NCBI RefSeq assembly: GCF_004339805.1
Contig: NZ_SLUI01000010.1
Location: forward strand, 1 to 64,000
DNA length: 64,000 nucleotides
DNA from: Anaerospora hongkongensis
GTDB lineage: Bacteria; Bacillota; Negativicutes; Sporomusales; DSM-15969
Direction: 5' to 3'
Shown: piece after piece, positions 15,838 through 25,846 of the stretch
Layout: the number at the start of each line of letters is the position of its first letter
Position numbering within the stretch: position 1 is the stretch's first letter
The notes under the pieces: model-generated
Database searches by the model: none
What the model was told of the DNA's origin: nothing
Seen by the model: the letters and a program-made list of their open reading frames with translations, nothing else
Position numbers and translations under genes: made by a program

Positions 15838-15960
15838 GCAGAGGCCATCCGCTTCTCACCTTACAACGCATCTGGCTGTTCGTAAGGTATCAGGATTTAG
15901 CATAGTGATTTATGCTGTTTTTGCGGGTGGTGTATGCCATCCGCTTTAAATTTTTTATTT
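15838..15960 (+). promoter_or_regulatory. L20-type autoregulatory leader
   Basis: The untranslated region before infC contains CTCACCTTAC, CGTAAGGTATCAGGA and a terminator-like stem (GCGGGTGG/CCATCCGC, then a T-rich run at about 15947-15958). This is the layout of the Firmicutes ribosomal protein L20 leader, in which excess L20 binds the RNA and favours termination. Motif match is from memory. Confidence 0.75.
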
Positions 15961-15984
15961 GAATTTATCAGGAGGTGAGCGGCA

Positions 15985-16503
15985 ATTAGCAAAGACACTT
16001 TGAGGATTAATGAAGAAATCCGCGCAAGAGAGGTTCGGGTAGTTAGCGAATCAAATGAGCAATTAGGGATTATGTTGTTGAGGGATGCATTACGGGTTGC
16101 AGCTGAGCAGCAACTTGATTTGGTTGAGGTAGCCCCAACAGCTAAACCGCCAGTCTGCCGTATTATGGACTTTGGTAAGTTCAAATATGAGCAGCAGAAA
16201 CGGGACAAAGAAGTTAAGAAAAAGCAGAAAACGTTTACTCTCAAAGAAGTTAAACTTCGCCCTAACATTGAAGATCACGATTTTGAGGTAAAATTGAAAA
16301 ATGCTTTACGCTTCTTAGAAGATGGAGACAAAGTAAAAGTCACCATTATGTTCCGGGGGCGGGAGTTAAGTCATCCCGAACTTGGTAAACAGGTTCTTGT
16401 TCGAATGGCTGCTGAAGTTAAGGAAGTCGCTAATGTAGAGCGCGAACCGAAGCTTGAAGGAAAAAATATGATTATGATTCTTTCAGCAAAGCAACACAAT
16501 TAA
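15985..16503 (+). CDS. infC: Translation initiation factor IF-3
   Basis: The 172-residue IF-3 has its N-domain (LRINEEIRAREVRVVSE), basic linker (KFKYEQQKRDKEVKKKQK) and C-domain (HDFEVKLKNALRFLEDGDKV, FRGRELSHPELG). The only start well placed behind AGGAGGTGA is ATT at 15985, which restores the usual SKD-type N-terminus. A TTG at 16000 lacks a ribosome site. An ATT start is the classical infC device for autocontrol, since IF-3 rejects non-standard starts. First gene of infC-rpmI-rplT. Confidence 0.96.
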   Translation: MSKDTLRINEEIRAREVRVVSESNEQLGIMLLRDALRVAAEQQLDLVEVAPTAKPPVCRIMDFGKFKYEQQKRDKEVKKKQKTFTLKEVKLRPNIEDHDFEVKLKNALRFLEDGDKVKVTIMFRGRELSHPELGKQVLVRMAAEVKEVANVEREPKLEGKNMIMILSAKQHN

Positions 16504-16518
16504 AAAGGAGGATACATC

Positions 16519-16716
16519 ATGCCAAAAATTAAAACTCGTAGAAGCGCCGCTAAGCGGTTTAAAGTTACCGGCACTGGAGAATTCAAAAGGTCCAAAGCTT
16601 TCAAAAGCCATATTCTGGAGAAAAAATCTCCTGCCCGTAAACGTAATCTGCGCAAAGCTGGAATGGTAAGCAAATCTGATCATGAGCGCGTAGCAAGAAT
16701 GCTGCCTTACGCATAA
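16519..16716 (+). CDS. rpmI: 50S ribosomal protein L35
   Basis: The 65-residue basic protein begins [20 protein letters not shown] and contains the L35 signature around [19 protein letters not shown]. It binds 23S rRNA. It sits between infC (15 nt upstream) and rplT, the universal bacterial order, with an AAAGGAGG ribosome site. Confidence 0.98.
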   Translation: MPKIKTRRSAAKRFKVTGTGEFKRSKAFKSHILEKKSPARKRNLRKAGMVSKSDHERVARMLPYA

Positions 16717-16749
16717 ATCAGGTAATTTTTTAAATGGAGGTAATCAGAC

Positions 16750-17106
16750 ATGCCAAGAGTTAAAAAAGGTGTGACGGCTCACAGACGTCATAAAAAAATA
16801 TTGAAATTAGCCAAAGGTTATCGTGGTTCTAAGAGCAAGCTGTTCAAAAAAGCTAATGAAACAGTAATGAAAGCTTTATACTATGCTCGCCGCGACCGCC
16901 GCGCTAAAAAACGCGAATTCCGCAAATTGTGGATTGCCCGTATTAACGCAGCTGCTCGTATGAATGGCATTTCCTACAGCCAGATGATCAATGGCTTGAG
17001 CAAAGCTGGTATTGAAGTAAACCGTAAAATGTTAGCTGATTTAGCTGTTAACGACATGGCTTCCTTCGGTAAGCTTGTTGAAACCGCTAAAGAGCAGCTC
17101 CAATAG
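16750..17106 (+). CDS. rplT: 50S ribosomal protein L20
   Basis: The 118-residue product has the long basic N-terminal helix ([20 protein letters not shown]) and the globular C-domain ([19 protein letters not shown]) of L20. It is an early 23S assembly protein and the likely repressor acting on the leader upstream of infC. The operon ends at a terminator directly after it. Confidence 0.98.
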   Translation: MPRVKKGVTAHRRHKKILKLAKGYRGSKSKLFKKANETVMKALYYARRDRRAKKREFRKLWIARINAAARMNGISYSQMINGLSKAGIEVNRKMLADLAVNDMASFGKLVETAKEQLQ

Positions 17107-17110
17107 AAAT

Positions 17111-17142
17111 AAAAAACTCCTGTTCAGTCAGGAGTTTTTTTA
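17111..17142 (+). terminator. Terminator of infC-rpmI-rplT
   Basis: AAAAAACTCCTG and CAGGAGTTTTTT form a stem with a 6-nt loop and a T-tract. Confidence 0.9.
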
Positions 17143-17223
17143 TTTGCCGCAATGGATGCATAATTACGGGTTTGCTGGAAATAATTTCATCATAAGACAA
17201 TTTTAAATTTTAAGATAATTTTG

Positions 17224-17251
17224 GCAGGTGTTTCTTCAGCGATACTCGAAT
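17224..17251 (+). promoter_or_regulatory. Putative sigma-H-like promoter
   Basis: GGCAGGT is followed 18 nt after AGGT by GAATAGTAT (GAAT at 17248-17251). It lies about 50 bp upstream of the aldolase-like gene and follows the pattern shared with the other sites in the window. Confidence 0.45.
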
Positions 17252-17300
17252 AGTATGTAGTAAGTGCATGACAAAAAAGGAATAGAAGGAGGAGTCAATC

Positions 17301-18149
17301 TTGGCCTTGGTTACTATGCATGAGCTTCTTCAGGATGCGCGCAAAAGGAAGTATGCAGTTGGTGGATTTAATGTTTTCAATTTCGAGACACTGGGAGCTG
17401 TGTTGGAAGTTGCTGAAGAGTTAAAGACCCCGCTCGTTTTAGGCATTCCGGAAAGATTATTTAAGTTTGTCGATGTAGAAACGCTAAGCGCTGCTTTAGT
17501 GCGAGCCGCACAAAAGTCCTCTATACCTGTTGCACTCCATCTTGACCATGGTTATAGTTATGAAGGTGTAATGCGAGCTATTCGCTGGGGATTTACCTCT
17601 GTTATGTTTGATGGGTCCCATCTGTCTATTCAAGATAATTTAAAACGCACAAAAGATATTACGCGAATAGCCCATTCTCTAGGCATTTCTGTCGAAGGGG
17701 AATTGGGCTATATTGGTTGTTATGACAATGCAGGTGATTTAACAGATGATAATTTAGTAAAACCGGAAGTCGCGGTAGATTTTGTCGATAAGACAAGAGT
17801 TGATGCGCTGGCCGTGGCGGTAGGCACAAGTCATGGCGGTTATCATGGCGCTCCTAAATTGAATTTTTCCCGGCTAAGTGAACTAAATAACAGCGTAAAT
17901 GTGCCGCTTGTCATGCATGGCGGGTCAAGGCTGCATAAGGATGATTACCGGCACTCGATTCATTCCGGCATAAGCAAGATCAATATTGCGACAGATATGT
18001 CGCTGGCGGCGGCAGAAACCTTACGAACAGAATTGGGAAGAAGTGCAACTGCTAACTATGTAAATCTGATGAATGCCGTGAAGAAAGGCGTCAAAGAATC
18101 TGTTCGGAAATATATGCTCTGCTTTGATTGTATAGCAAAAGTTGTCTGA
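17301..18149 (+). CDS. Class II ketose-bisphosphate aldolase family protein
   Basis: The 282-residue TIM-barrel protein matches Fba/GatY/KbaY aldolases: GGFNVFNFE, the catalytic Asp and zinc His in HLDHG, EGELGYIG, the zinc His in GTSHGGYHG, and VMHGGS. The usual glycine-rich phosphate-binding segment HGGSG reads HGGSRL here, so substrate handling may differ from fructose bisphosphate aldolase. TTG at 17301 follows AAGGAGGAG. It is monocistronic between a sigma-H-like element and a terminator, so a stationary-phase role is possible (inference). Confidence 0.85.
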   Translation: MALVTMHELLQDARKRKYAVGGFNVFNFETLGAVLEVAEELKTPLVLGIPERLFKFVDVETLSAALVRAAQKSSIPVALHLDHGYSYEGVMRAIRWGFTSVMFDGSHLSIQDNLKRTKDITRIAHSLGISVEGELGYIGCYDNAGDLTDDNLVKPEVAVDFVDKTRVDALAVAVGTSHGGYHGAPKLNFSRLSELNNSVNVPLVMHGGSRLHKDDYRHSIHSGISKINIATDMSLAAAETLRTELGRSATANYVNLMNAVKKGVKESVRKYMLCFDCIAKVV

Positions 18150-18155
18150 ATGCTC

Positions 18156-18185
18156 AGCCTGCCTGATGAAGGCAGGCTTTAGTTT
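18156..18185 (+). terminator. Terminator after the aldolase-like gene
   Basis: AGCCTGCC and GGCAGGCT with a 7-nt loop, followed by a T-rich stretch. Confidence 0.8.
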
Positions 18186-18295
18186 GATTTGTGTTCATTT
18201 ATACATTATGATAAACTACTGCAGTAGTAGCACATTATCAGTCTAGCTGTCAGATACTTGAGCTACCGAATTTGGATGCCGGAGGAATTGAATTC

Positions 18296-19105
18296 ATGGA
18301 GGTCATTGCAAGTACGCAAAATAGCCTGATAAAGCTGGCTGCATCATTAAAACAAAAAAAATATCGTGACGAAAACGGTGTATTCCCGGTAGAAGGAGTG
18401 CGTCTGGTAGAAGAAGCAATTCAAGCAGGCTGGGAAATTACTGCCTGCCTGGTCACAAAAAAGGCTCTTGATCAGGCACGTGTACAAACTATTATCCAGC
18501 AGCTTCAAGAGCGGCACTGCCGACTTGCTGAGCTTTCCGAAGGATTATATGAAAAAGTTACGGATACGGATCAGGCGCAGGGCATTATGGCAATTGTGAA
18601 AAAGAAGGAATTCTTGTTTGCTGATTTGGTTGCAGGTGAGCGACAGCCCTTAATTGCCGTTCTTGATAATGTGCAGGACCCAGGGAATGTGGGGGCCCTG
18701 ATTCGTACCGCAGATGCTGCAGGCTGTACGGCTGTTATTCTCACGCAAGGGAGTGCCGATTTATTCAGCCCGAAAACTGTTCGTGCCACGATGGGATCAA
18801 TCTTTCATCTGCCGGTGATTAGCAGAGTGAGTCCTTCGGAATTACTACACTATTTGCAGCAGTATCGCATTCAGCTTATTGCCACGGCATTAACCGCTTC
18901 TAAACCGTATTTTGAAGTGGAACTGACAGGGCCGGCTGCAATCGTCTTTGGTAATGAAGGCAATGGCGTGAGCGATGAGCTCTTGCAGCATGCTGCAAGT
19001 CGTTTGTTCATTCCCTTATATGGCCGGGCAGAATCGTTAAATGTGGCAGCAGCTGCTGCAGTAATTTTTTATGAGATTGCACGGCAGCAGCGTGCAGCCT
19101 TGTAA
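18296..19105 (+). CDS. TrmH/SpoU-family RNA 2'-O-methyltransferase
   Basis: The 269-residue protein has an N-terminal substrate-binding domain (FPVEGVRLVEEAIQAGW) and a SPOUT catalytic domain. All three family motifs are present: NVQDPGNVGALIRTADAAG, VFGNEGNGVS, and PLYGRAESLNVAAAAAV. It transfers a methyl group to a ribose in tRNA or 23S rRNA. Such genes often precede pheS in Firmicutes, as here. ATG 18296 is 10 nt from GGAGG; an in-frame TTG 24 nt earlier has no ribosome site. Confidence 0.93.
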   Translation: MEVIASTQNSLIKLAASLKQKKYRDENGVFPVEGVRLVEEAIQAGWEITACLVTKKALDQARVQTIIQQLQERHCRLAELSEGLYEKVTDTDQAQGIMAIVKKKEFLFADLVAGERQPLIAVLDNVQDPGNVGALIRTADAAGCTAVILTQGSADLFSPKTVRATMGSIFHLPVISRVSPSELLHYLQQYRIQLIATALTASKPYFEVELTGPAAIVFGNEGNGVSDELLQHAASRLFIPLYGRAESLNVAAAAAVIFYEIARQQRAAL

Positions 19106-19183
19106 TTTGAAAATCCATATGATATAATTAATAAAGCAATGACCTGAAATTTCCAACTATGAGCAGAGAGGGTGTGGTCCTCT

Positions 19184-19273
19184 ATGGTGACCGCCGAATT
19201 ATTCTGGAAAGTATTCGAAGCTACCGGTTCCATTGCTGCGTATATGTTTTATCGCCGCTTAATGATTCACTAA
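19184..19273 (+). CDS. YqzL-like small protein
   Basis: The 29-residue frame contains WKVFEATGSIAAYMFYR, which fits the W-K-x-F-x-x-T-G-x-I-x-x-Y pattern of the small YqzL-like family of spore-forming Firmicutes. Function of the family is unknown to me. ATG at 19184 follows GAGAGGG at a rather long distance. An in-frame GTG at 19172 would add four residues. It lies between the RNA methyltransferase gene and the pheS T-box, too short to be caught by usual length cut-offs. Confidence 0.65.
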   Translation: MVTAELFWKVFEATGSIAAYMFYRRLMIH

Positions 19274-19284
19274 TGAAATATACA

Positions 19285-20564
<1,280 letters not shown>

Positions 20565-20576
20565 GGAGGATATCAT

Positions 20577-23006
20577 ATGCACGCATCAATAAAATGGCTC
20601 AACGATTATGTTTCCATTACGGAAGCTCCTGAAATATTAGCTGATCAGCTTACAATGGCCGGGATTCCGGTAGCATCAGTAGATAGCCTGGGACAAAATA
20701 TTCAAAATGTTGTTACCGGAAAGGTTATCGAAGTAAATCCTCATCCTGCGGCTGACCGCCTTAGTGTTTGCAAAATAAACATAGGGGAAAGTAAGGTAAC
20801 AATTGTTACCGGTGCCACTAACGTTCGCGCTGGACAGATTGTACCAGTTGCTTTGGAAGGGGCTAAACTTCCCAGTGGTAAAACAATTGAAGCGGCGGAA
20901 TTGCGGGGAGTTATGTCGCAGGGCATGTTATGCTCCGCTGAAGAATTGAATTTGGATGCCAAGATTATTGCACCTGAGTTACGCGAGGGTATCTATATTC
21001 TGCCGGCCGAAACTGCGGTCGGTATTAATATTCAGACAGCGCTGGGGTTAGATGACACGGTTTTAGAATTTGAGCTCACGCCTAACAGGGCAGATTGCTT
21101 TAGTGTGATCGGTCTTGCCCGTGAAGTAGCCGTGCTAACGAATACTACTGTAAAAAAACCCATGCTGGCTCTGCAGGAGCAGGGAGAGAGCAAAGCGAGT
21201 GCATTGGCTACTGTTGCCATTACTGAGCCGGCACTATGCTCACGCTTTGCGGCGCGTATTTTACAAAATGTGAAGGTGGCGCCTTCGCCTGTATGGATGC
21301 AGCATCGTTTGCAGGCTGCCGGTATGCGTCCGATCAATAATATAGTGGATGTCACAAACTTTGTAATGCTGGAAATGGGGCAACCCATGCATGCTTACGA
21401 TTATAGCTTGCTCGCACGCCACAGTATTACGGTGCGCAAAGCAAATCCGGGTGAAAAGCTGACGACGCTTGATGGTGTGAAAAGAGAATTACACCCGGAA
21501 ACCCTGGTTATTGCCGATGCGGTGCAGGCAGTTGGCATTGCCGGTGTAATGGGAGGCTTAGCTACGGAAGTAACAGCTGCCACGCAGACTGTTCTATTGG
21601 AAGCAGCTGCTTTTCAGGGAGCAAGCGTACGCCGTTCATCTAGGGCATTAGGGCTGCGTTCTGAGGCTTCGGGACGTTTTGAACGCGGCGTTGATACAGC
21701 AAACATTACCCGGGCTTTGGACCGGGCAGCCAAGCTGCTGGAAGATATGGGAGCTTGCAAAGTTTGTCCGGGCATTATCGATAATTATCCGGGTATTACA
21801 TTGCCCCGGCAAGTGGTATTTACTGCTAAGCAAATCAATGCCTTCTTAGGTACTGAAATTCCTCAAGCGACGATGGTGGATATTTTGCGACGCCTGGAAT
21901 TTGAACTTGATGTGCAGGGCGAACGAATTACCGTTACTGTACCCACCTGGCGCTCGGATGTAACCGGCCCGGCTGATATTAGCGAAGAAGTTGCCCGGAT
22001 TTATGGCTATAACAAGGTGCCTACCACTACTCCGTCAGGACGCATGACAAGAGGCAGTCAAAGCTATACACAGTCGATTGCGGACCGATTAAAAAGCAGC
22101 TTAGCTGGTATCGGCTTTACGGAAACTATTTCGTTCAGCTTCATGCATCCTAATACCCTTGCTAAATTGAACTATACCGGCGATAGTCACTTATACCAGG
22201 GAATTGAAATTAGAAATCCGATAACGGATGAATTTCCCTGGCTGCGAACCACATTGCTGGGGGGCATTATGGATGTTCTGGTACGGAATCTTTCCCGTAA
22301 AAATGAAGACCTGAAAATTTTTGAGTTAGGGGCAGTGTATCAACCAGAACAACTGCCGCTGCAGGATCTGCCTAATGAGCCCCTCATGCTGTGTGGTGCT
22401 CTATGCGGACGCCGTACGGAAGTGGCCTGGAATCAGCCCCAGCAGGCAGTCGATTTTTATGATGCAAAGGGTGCTGTGGAAGAACTGCTGGCTAATCTGG
22501 GAATTACCCAGTACACGGTTAAAGCAGGTGAACATCCCTCGCTTCATCCAGGGAAAACAGCGATTTTTACGATCGGTGACGAAACGGTAGCGACTGTTGG
22601 TGAACTTCATCCGAAAGTACAGGCGGCCTTTGGAATTAACCGCAAAGTATATGTATTTGAGATACCGGTTAAGGCAGTGGTTAACCAAACCCGCTTAATC
22701 GGCAAGTATGAGCAGCTTCCCAAATTCCCGGCAATTGCCCGTGATTTGGCGCTGGTGCTGCCGGTTAGTGTGCCTGCTAGCCAAGTAACAGACGTCATTG
22801 TTGAAAATGGCGGCAATCTCTTAGCGGATGTAAAGCTGTTCGATGTTTATACTGGTGAACAAGTTCCAAATGGCTATCGCAGCCTTGCTTATTCATTAGT
22901 ATTTCGTGCAGTGGACCGTACGTTGACGGATGCCGAAGTTGAGACTCACCATAAAAACATACTTGTTCATTTAGAAAAGACTTTATCGGCGAAATTGAGG
23001 GATTAA
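20577..23006 (+). CDS. pheT: Phenylalanyl-tRNA synthetase beta subunit
   Basis: The 809-residue beta subunit shows the N-terminal tRNA-binding fold (ITGKVIEVNPHPAADRLSVC region around residues 40-60), B3/B4 editing domain (FELTPNRADCFSVIGLAREV), B5 domain, catalytic-like core, and C-terminal anticodon-binding FDX-ACB domain (YEQLPKFPAIARDLALVLP). Length is typical. It forms the alpha2-beta2 enzyme with PheS and removes mischarged Tyr from tRNA-Phe. The operon is under T-box control. Confidence 0.98.
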   Translation: MHASIKWLNDYVSITEAPEILADQLTMAGIPVASVDSLGQNIQNVVTGKVIEVNPHPAADRLSVCKINIGESKVTIVTGATNVRAGQIVPVALEGAKLPSGKTIEAAELRGVMSQGMLCSAEELNLDAKIIAPELREGIYILPAETAVGINIQTALGLDDTVLEFELTPNRADCFSVIGLAREVAVLTNTTVKKPMLALQEQGESKASALATVAITEPALCSRFAARILQNVKVAPSPVWMQHRLQAAGMRPINNIVDVTNFVMLEMGQPMHAYDYSLLARHSITVRKANPGEKLTTLDGVKRELHPETLVIADAVQAVGIAGVMGGLATEVTAATQTVLLEAAAFQGASVRRSSRALGLRSEASGRFERGVDTANITRALDRAAKLLEDMGACKVCPGIIDNYPGITLPRQVVFTAKQINAFLGTEIPQATMVDILRRLEFELDVQGERITVTVPTWRSDVTGPADISEEVARIYGYNKVPTTTPSGRMTRGSQSYTQSIADRLKSSLAGIGFTETISFSFMHPNTLAKLNYTGDSHLYQGIEIRNPITDEFPWLRTTLLGGIMDVLVRNLSRKNEDLKIFELGAVYQPEQLPLQDLPNEPLMLCGALCGRRTEVAWNQPQQAVDFYDAKGAVEELLANLGITQYTVKAGEHPSLHPGKTAIFTIGDETVATVGELHPKVQAAFGINRKVYVFEIPVKAVVNQTRLIGKYEQLPKFPAIARDLALVLPVSVPASQVTDVIVENGGNLLADVKLFDVYTGEQVPNGYRSLAYSLVFRAVDRTLTDAEVETHHKNILVHLEKTLSAKLRD

Positions 23007-23115
23007 GAAAAAAATGTCCCCGAGAAAAGCACAAAAAACTCTTTACCCGCGTTTTACTTTGTGTTAAACTGTTAACCGTGGGTGGACGTGGAGCGAATAG
23101 TTGTTGTAGTATCGT

Positions 23116-23146
23116 CAGACCTGCCTGGGGCAGGTCTGTTATTTTG
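23116..23146 (+). terminator. Terminator upstream of the permease gene
   Basis: CAGACCTGCC and GGCAGGTCTG form a 10-bp stem with a TGG loop, followed by TTATTTTG. It may end pheST or attenuate the permease transcript. Confidence 0.8.
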
Positions 23147-23211
23147 TCCTTAATAGATAATACAACTGGTAAGTCGCTTTGTTCCCGTTTATTTTAACGA
23201 GGGGGAAAAAT

Positions 23212-24603
23212 ATGAACATTCTGCGGACAAAAAAGATTGATGACTTAATTTCCAGTGCAGAAAGAAAAGGATTAAAGAAAACCCTTGGTGCCTCAGACAT
23301 GGTTATGCTTGGTGTGGGCTGTATTATTGGCACAGGTATTTTTGTTCTGACGGGTGTGGCGGCAGCTAAATATGCTGGTCCTGGCATTATGCTTTCCTTT
23401 GTATTATCCGGGCTTGCCTGTGCATTTGCGGCCTTAGCCTACGCTGAACTGGCGTCAATGGTTCCGGTCGCCGGCAGTGCGTATACGTATTCATACGCCG
23501 CACTGGGAGAAATTATTGCCTGGATTGTGGGCTGGAATTTAATTTTGGAATATTCTGTAGGTTCTAGTGCGGTAGCCGCCGGTTGGTCGGGCTACATGGT
23601 CGGTTTATTAAAATCAGCAGGGATTGAACTTCCGAAAGCGTACACAGCTGTACCGGCTGACGGAGGCATAGTGAATCTGCCTGCGATGCTGATTGCGCTT
23701 TTTTTAAGTGTTTTACTTGTCAGGGGTACAAAAGAAAGTGCTACTTTGAATAAAATTTTAGTATTTATTAAATTGGCTGCCGTTTTTATTTTCCTGGTGT
23801 TAGCAGGCCCGAAAGTGAATCCTGCTAACTGGACTCCGTTTATGCCTTACGGATTCTCCGGAGTAGCCGGTGGTGCAGCAATTATCTTCTTTGCCTATAT
23901 TGGCTTTGATGCTGTGGCTACAGCTGCAGAAGAGTGCCGTAACCCTAACCGGGATTTGCCGATTGGAATCATCGGCTCCTTAGTTGTCTGCACGATCTTA
24001 TATATCGCTGTAGCAGCTGTGCTGACAGGTGTTGTTCCGTATACGGAGCTCAATAATGCCGAGCCGGTTGCTTATGCACTACGTGCTATTGGTTATAACC
24101 TGGGTTCTGCATTGGTTGGAACAGGCGCTATTGCCGGTATTACAACCGTACTGCTCGTACTCATGTATGGCCAGACAAGAGTCTTTTTTGCCATGTCGCG
24201 CGACGGACTCATTCCTGCCGGTATATGTAAAGTCCATCCTAAATATGGAACGCCGCATGTCATTACGATATTGGCCGGTGTGGCAGTAGCGTTAATTGCT
24301 GGGTTCACTCCTATTGGAATTATTGCGGAGTTAACCAATATCGGGACATTGTTCGCCTTTGTTGTTGCTGCTATCGGGGTTTTTGTCTTACGGAAAACCC
24401 GGCCGGATCTGCATCGTCCGTTCCGCTGTCCTGCCGTTTCCATTGTGGCACCTCTGGCGGTTTTATCCTGTGGTTACCTCATGTATAACCTGCCCGGCGA
24501 AACTTGGCTGCGTTTCTTTATCTGGAGTGCGATTGGCTTTGCCGTCTACTTTCTTTACAGCTATCGTAACAGTGAGCTGAATAAACAGAAAACAGCAAAT
24601 TAA
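23212..24603 (+). CDS. APC-family amino acid permease
   Basis: The 463-residue integral membrane protein has about 12 spans and the APC opening GVGCIIGTGIFVLTGVAAAKYAG split around the unwound first helix. It also has FFAYIGFDAVATAAEECRNP and GQTRVFFAMSRDGLIP, typical of the cationic amino acid transporter (CAT/YfnA-like) branch. It probably imports an amino acid by proton symport. ATG at 23212 is 7 nt from GAGGGGG; an in-frame start 33 nt upstream has no ribosome site. Confidence 0.9.
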   Translation: MNILRTKKIDDLISSAERKGLKKTLGASDMVMLGVGCIIGTGIFVLTGVAAAKYAGPGIMLSFVLSGLACAFAALAYAELASMVPVAGSAYTYSYAALGEIIAWIVGWNLILEYSVGSSAVAAGWSGYMVGLLKSAGIELPKAYTAVPADGGIVNLPAMLIALFLSVLLVRGTKESATLNKILVFIKLAAVFIFLVLAGPKVNPANWTPFMPYGFSGVAGGAAIIFFAYIGFDAVATAAEECRNPNRDLPIGIIGSLVVCTILYIAVAAVLTGVVPYTELNNAEPVAYALRAIGYNLGSALVGTGAIAGITTVLLVLMYGQTRVFFAMSRDGLIPAGICKVHPKYGTPHVITILAGVAVALIAGFTPIGIIAELTNIGTLFAFVVAAIGVFVLRKTRPDLHRPFRCPAVSIVAPLAVLSCGYLMYNLPGETWLRFFIWSAIGFAVYFLYSYRNSELNKQKTAN

Positions 24604-24613
24604 TACTAATAGT

Positions 24614-24662
24614 AAAAAGAACCGTTTATGACAAGGACGCATAAACGGTTCTTTCTTTTTTG
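24614..24662 (+). terminator. Terminator after the permease gene
   Basis: AAAGAACCGTTTATG and CATAAACGGTTCTTT form a 15-bp stem with a 9-nt loop, followed by CTTTTTTG. Confidence 0.9.
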
Positions 24663-24666
24663 TATT

Positions 24667-24693
24667 GCAGGAAAAACCAATTATAGGTAGAAT
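24667..24693 (+). promoter_or_regulatory. Putative sigma-H-like promoter of zapA
   Basis: GCAGGAAAA is followed 17 nt after AGGA by GAATCTTAT (GAAT at 24690-24693). Both boxes and the spacing agree with sigma-H promoters such as spoVG. It lies about 45 bp before zapA. Sigma-H also drives the division genes ftsAZ in Bacillus, so the placement makes biological sense. Confidence 0.55.
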
Positions 24694-24739
24694 CTTATAC
24701 ATTTGACATAGAAAGAACATACTTGAATAGGTGGAAATG

Positions 24740-24997
24740 ATGAGTGCGACAAAGTCTAAGGTTACTGTAGAAATATATGGAGAGCCCTATAACATCAAAG
24801 GTGAAGGAGAGCCGGAGCGCATTCGCCGGGTCGCCTTACTGGTTAATGAACAAATGAAGCAGATTGCCTTGGCAAATCCGTCATTAACGCCTGCGAAAAT
24901 TGCTGTTTTGACAGCGCTGAATCTAGCAGATGAGTTTTTGCGCCTGGAAGAAGATTACCGTCAAATGATCCATATGCTGCAGGAAGAAAAACCATAA
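24740..24997 (+). CDS. zapA: Cell division protein ZapA
   Basis: The 85-residue protein starts with the ZapA N-domain (SKVTVEIYGEPYNIKGEGEP) and continues with a long helix for dimer/tetramer coiled coil (AKIAVLTALNLADEFLRLEE). ZapA bundles FtsZ protofilaments at the division site. ATG at 24740 is 5 nt behind AGGTGG; an ATG one codon earlier and a GTG at 24731 are also in frame. Confidence 0.93.
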   Translation: MSATKSKVTVEIYGEPYNIKGEGEPERIRRVALLVNEQMKQIALANPSLTPAKIAVLTALNLADEFLRLEEDYRQMIHMLQEEKP

Positions 24998-25060
24998 TTG
25001 GCGATAAAGAATACCTCTTTGACTGTTTGTTTATACTACAAATAGAAAAGGGGTGAGAGT

Positions 25061-25729
25061 GTGTTTGGCTATGAAGGATCAGGAATCGTTATTCTGAGGA
25101 TGACGATTATTTTTGCTGTTGCGCTTATTGTTGTACGTGCCATGGGTAACAGGGCGGTAGGCCAGTTATCACCCTTTGACTTTGTACTGATGGTAGGCAT
25201 TGGCGACATTGTTGCCAATGTGGCTATGGACAAATCAGAACACTTACTGCTGGGGGCAGAGGGCTTAGTTGGCTTATTAATATTGCAGAAGCTTTTATCC
25301 TATTTGGCGTTGAAAAACACTACCTTGCGCAAGTGGTTTGAAGGAGCACCTGTTACGTTAATTGAAAACGGCAAAATTCTTCCCCATAACTTTATAAAAC
25401 ATCACGTTAATTATGACGACTTACGGCAGGAACTGCATAAAACCGGTATGGATATGACGAATATTAAAGACATTAAAGTTGCCAGGCTGGAAAGCTGCGG
25501 TTCGTTTTCGATCATCCTTACCGCTGAAGCAGAGCCGCTGACCAGACGGGACTTTGAAAAATACCTTCAAGATATCTATGATAATCCTCTCAGCCCTCTT
25601 GGCAAGCAAGCTGCGAAATTTGAGCAATTTATGAAAGATGTCAATATTCTTGCCGAGAATTTCCGCAAAGGGCAGGAGCCGGCTGCGAAAACGAAAGAGG
25701 ATGAAGGAGACAATCAACGTAAGTATTAA
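25061..25729 (+). CDS. DUF421 membrane protein, YetF-like
   Basis: The 222-residue protein has three N-terminal membrane helices (ILRMTIIFAVALIVVRAMGN) and the conserved GNRAVGQLSPFDFVLMVGIGDI motif region. A cytoplasmic DUF421 domain follows (GAPVTLIENGKILPHNFIKH, DDLRQELHKTGM). YetF-type proteins in Bacillus are spore or envelope membrane proteins; related ones are needed for germination complexes in some species. The C-terminus is charged and probably disordered. GTG start behind GGGGTGAG. Confidence 0.88.
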   Translation: MFGYEGSGIVILRMTIIFAVALIVVRAMGNRAVGQLSPFDFVLMVGIGDIVANVAMDKSEHLLLGAEGLVGLLILQKLLSYLALKNTTLRKWFEGAPVTLIENGKILPHNFIKHHVNYDDLRQELHKTGMDMTNIKDIKVARLESCGSFSIILTAEAEPLTRRDFEKYLQDIYDNPLSPLGKQAAKFEQFMKDVNILAENFRKGQEPAAKTKEDEGDNQRKY

Positions 25730-25801
25730 AAGAGGAGGGCTTCCCTTCTTTTTCTTTATCTAGCCGGAAAGGTACCCAAGGCTTCCACCTGCGCCCTAAA
25801 G

Positions 25802-25826
25802 GACTTGGTGCAAGCCAAGTCTTTTC
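25802..25826 (+). terminator. Hairpin with T-tract carrying the 24-nt repeat
   Basis: GACTTGG and CCAAGTC with a 6-nt loop, followed by TTTTCT. The right arm and tail (25809-25832) are the second copy of the motif seen at 576-599. It lies about 20 bp before the next start codon, so it could end the DUF421 transcript or attenuate the next gene. Confidence 0.6.
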
Positions 25827-25846
25827 TAATGCTGAGGTGTGAGTAA

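Noticed and set aside
23040..23115. Possible riboswitch before the permease gene
   Set aside because: The region is partly structured and precedes a terminator, but I could not match any known aptamer core such as lysine, SAM or purine.
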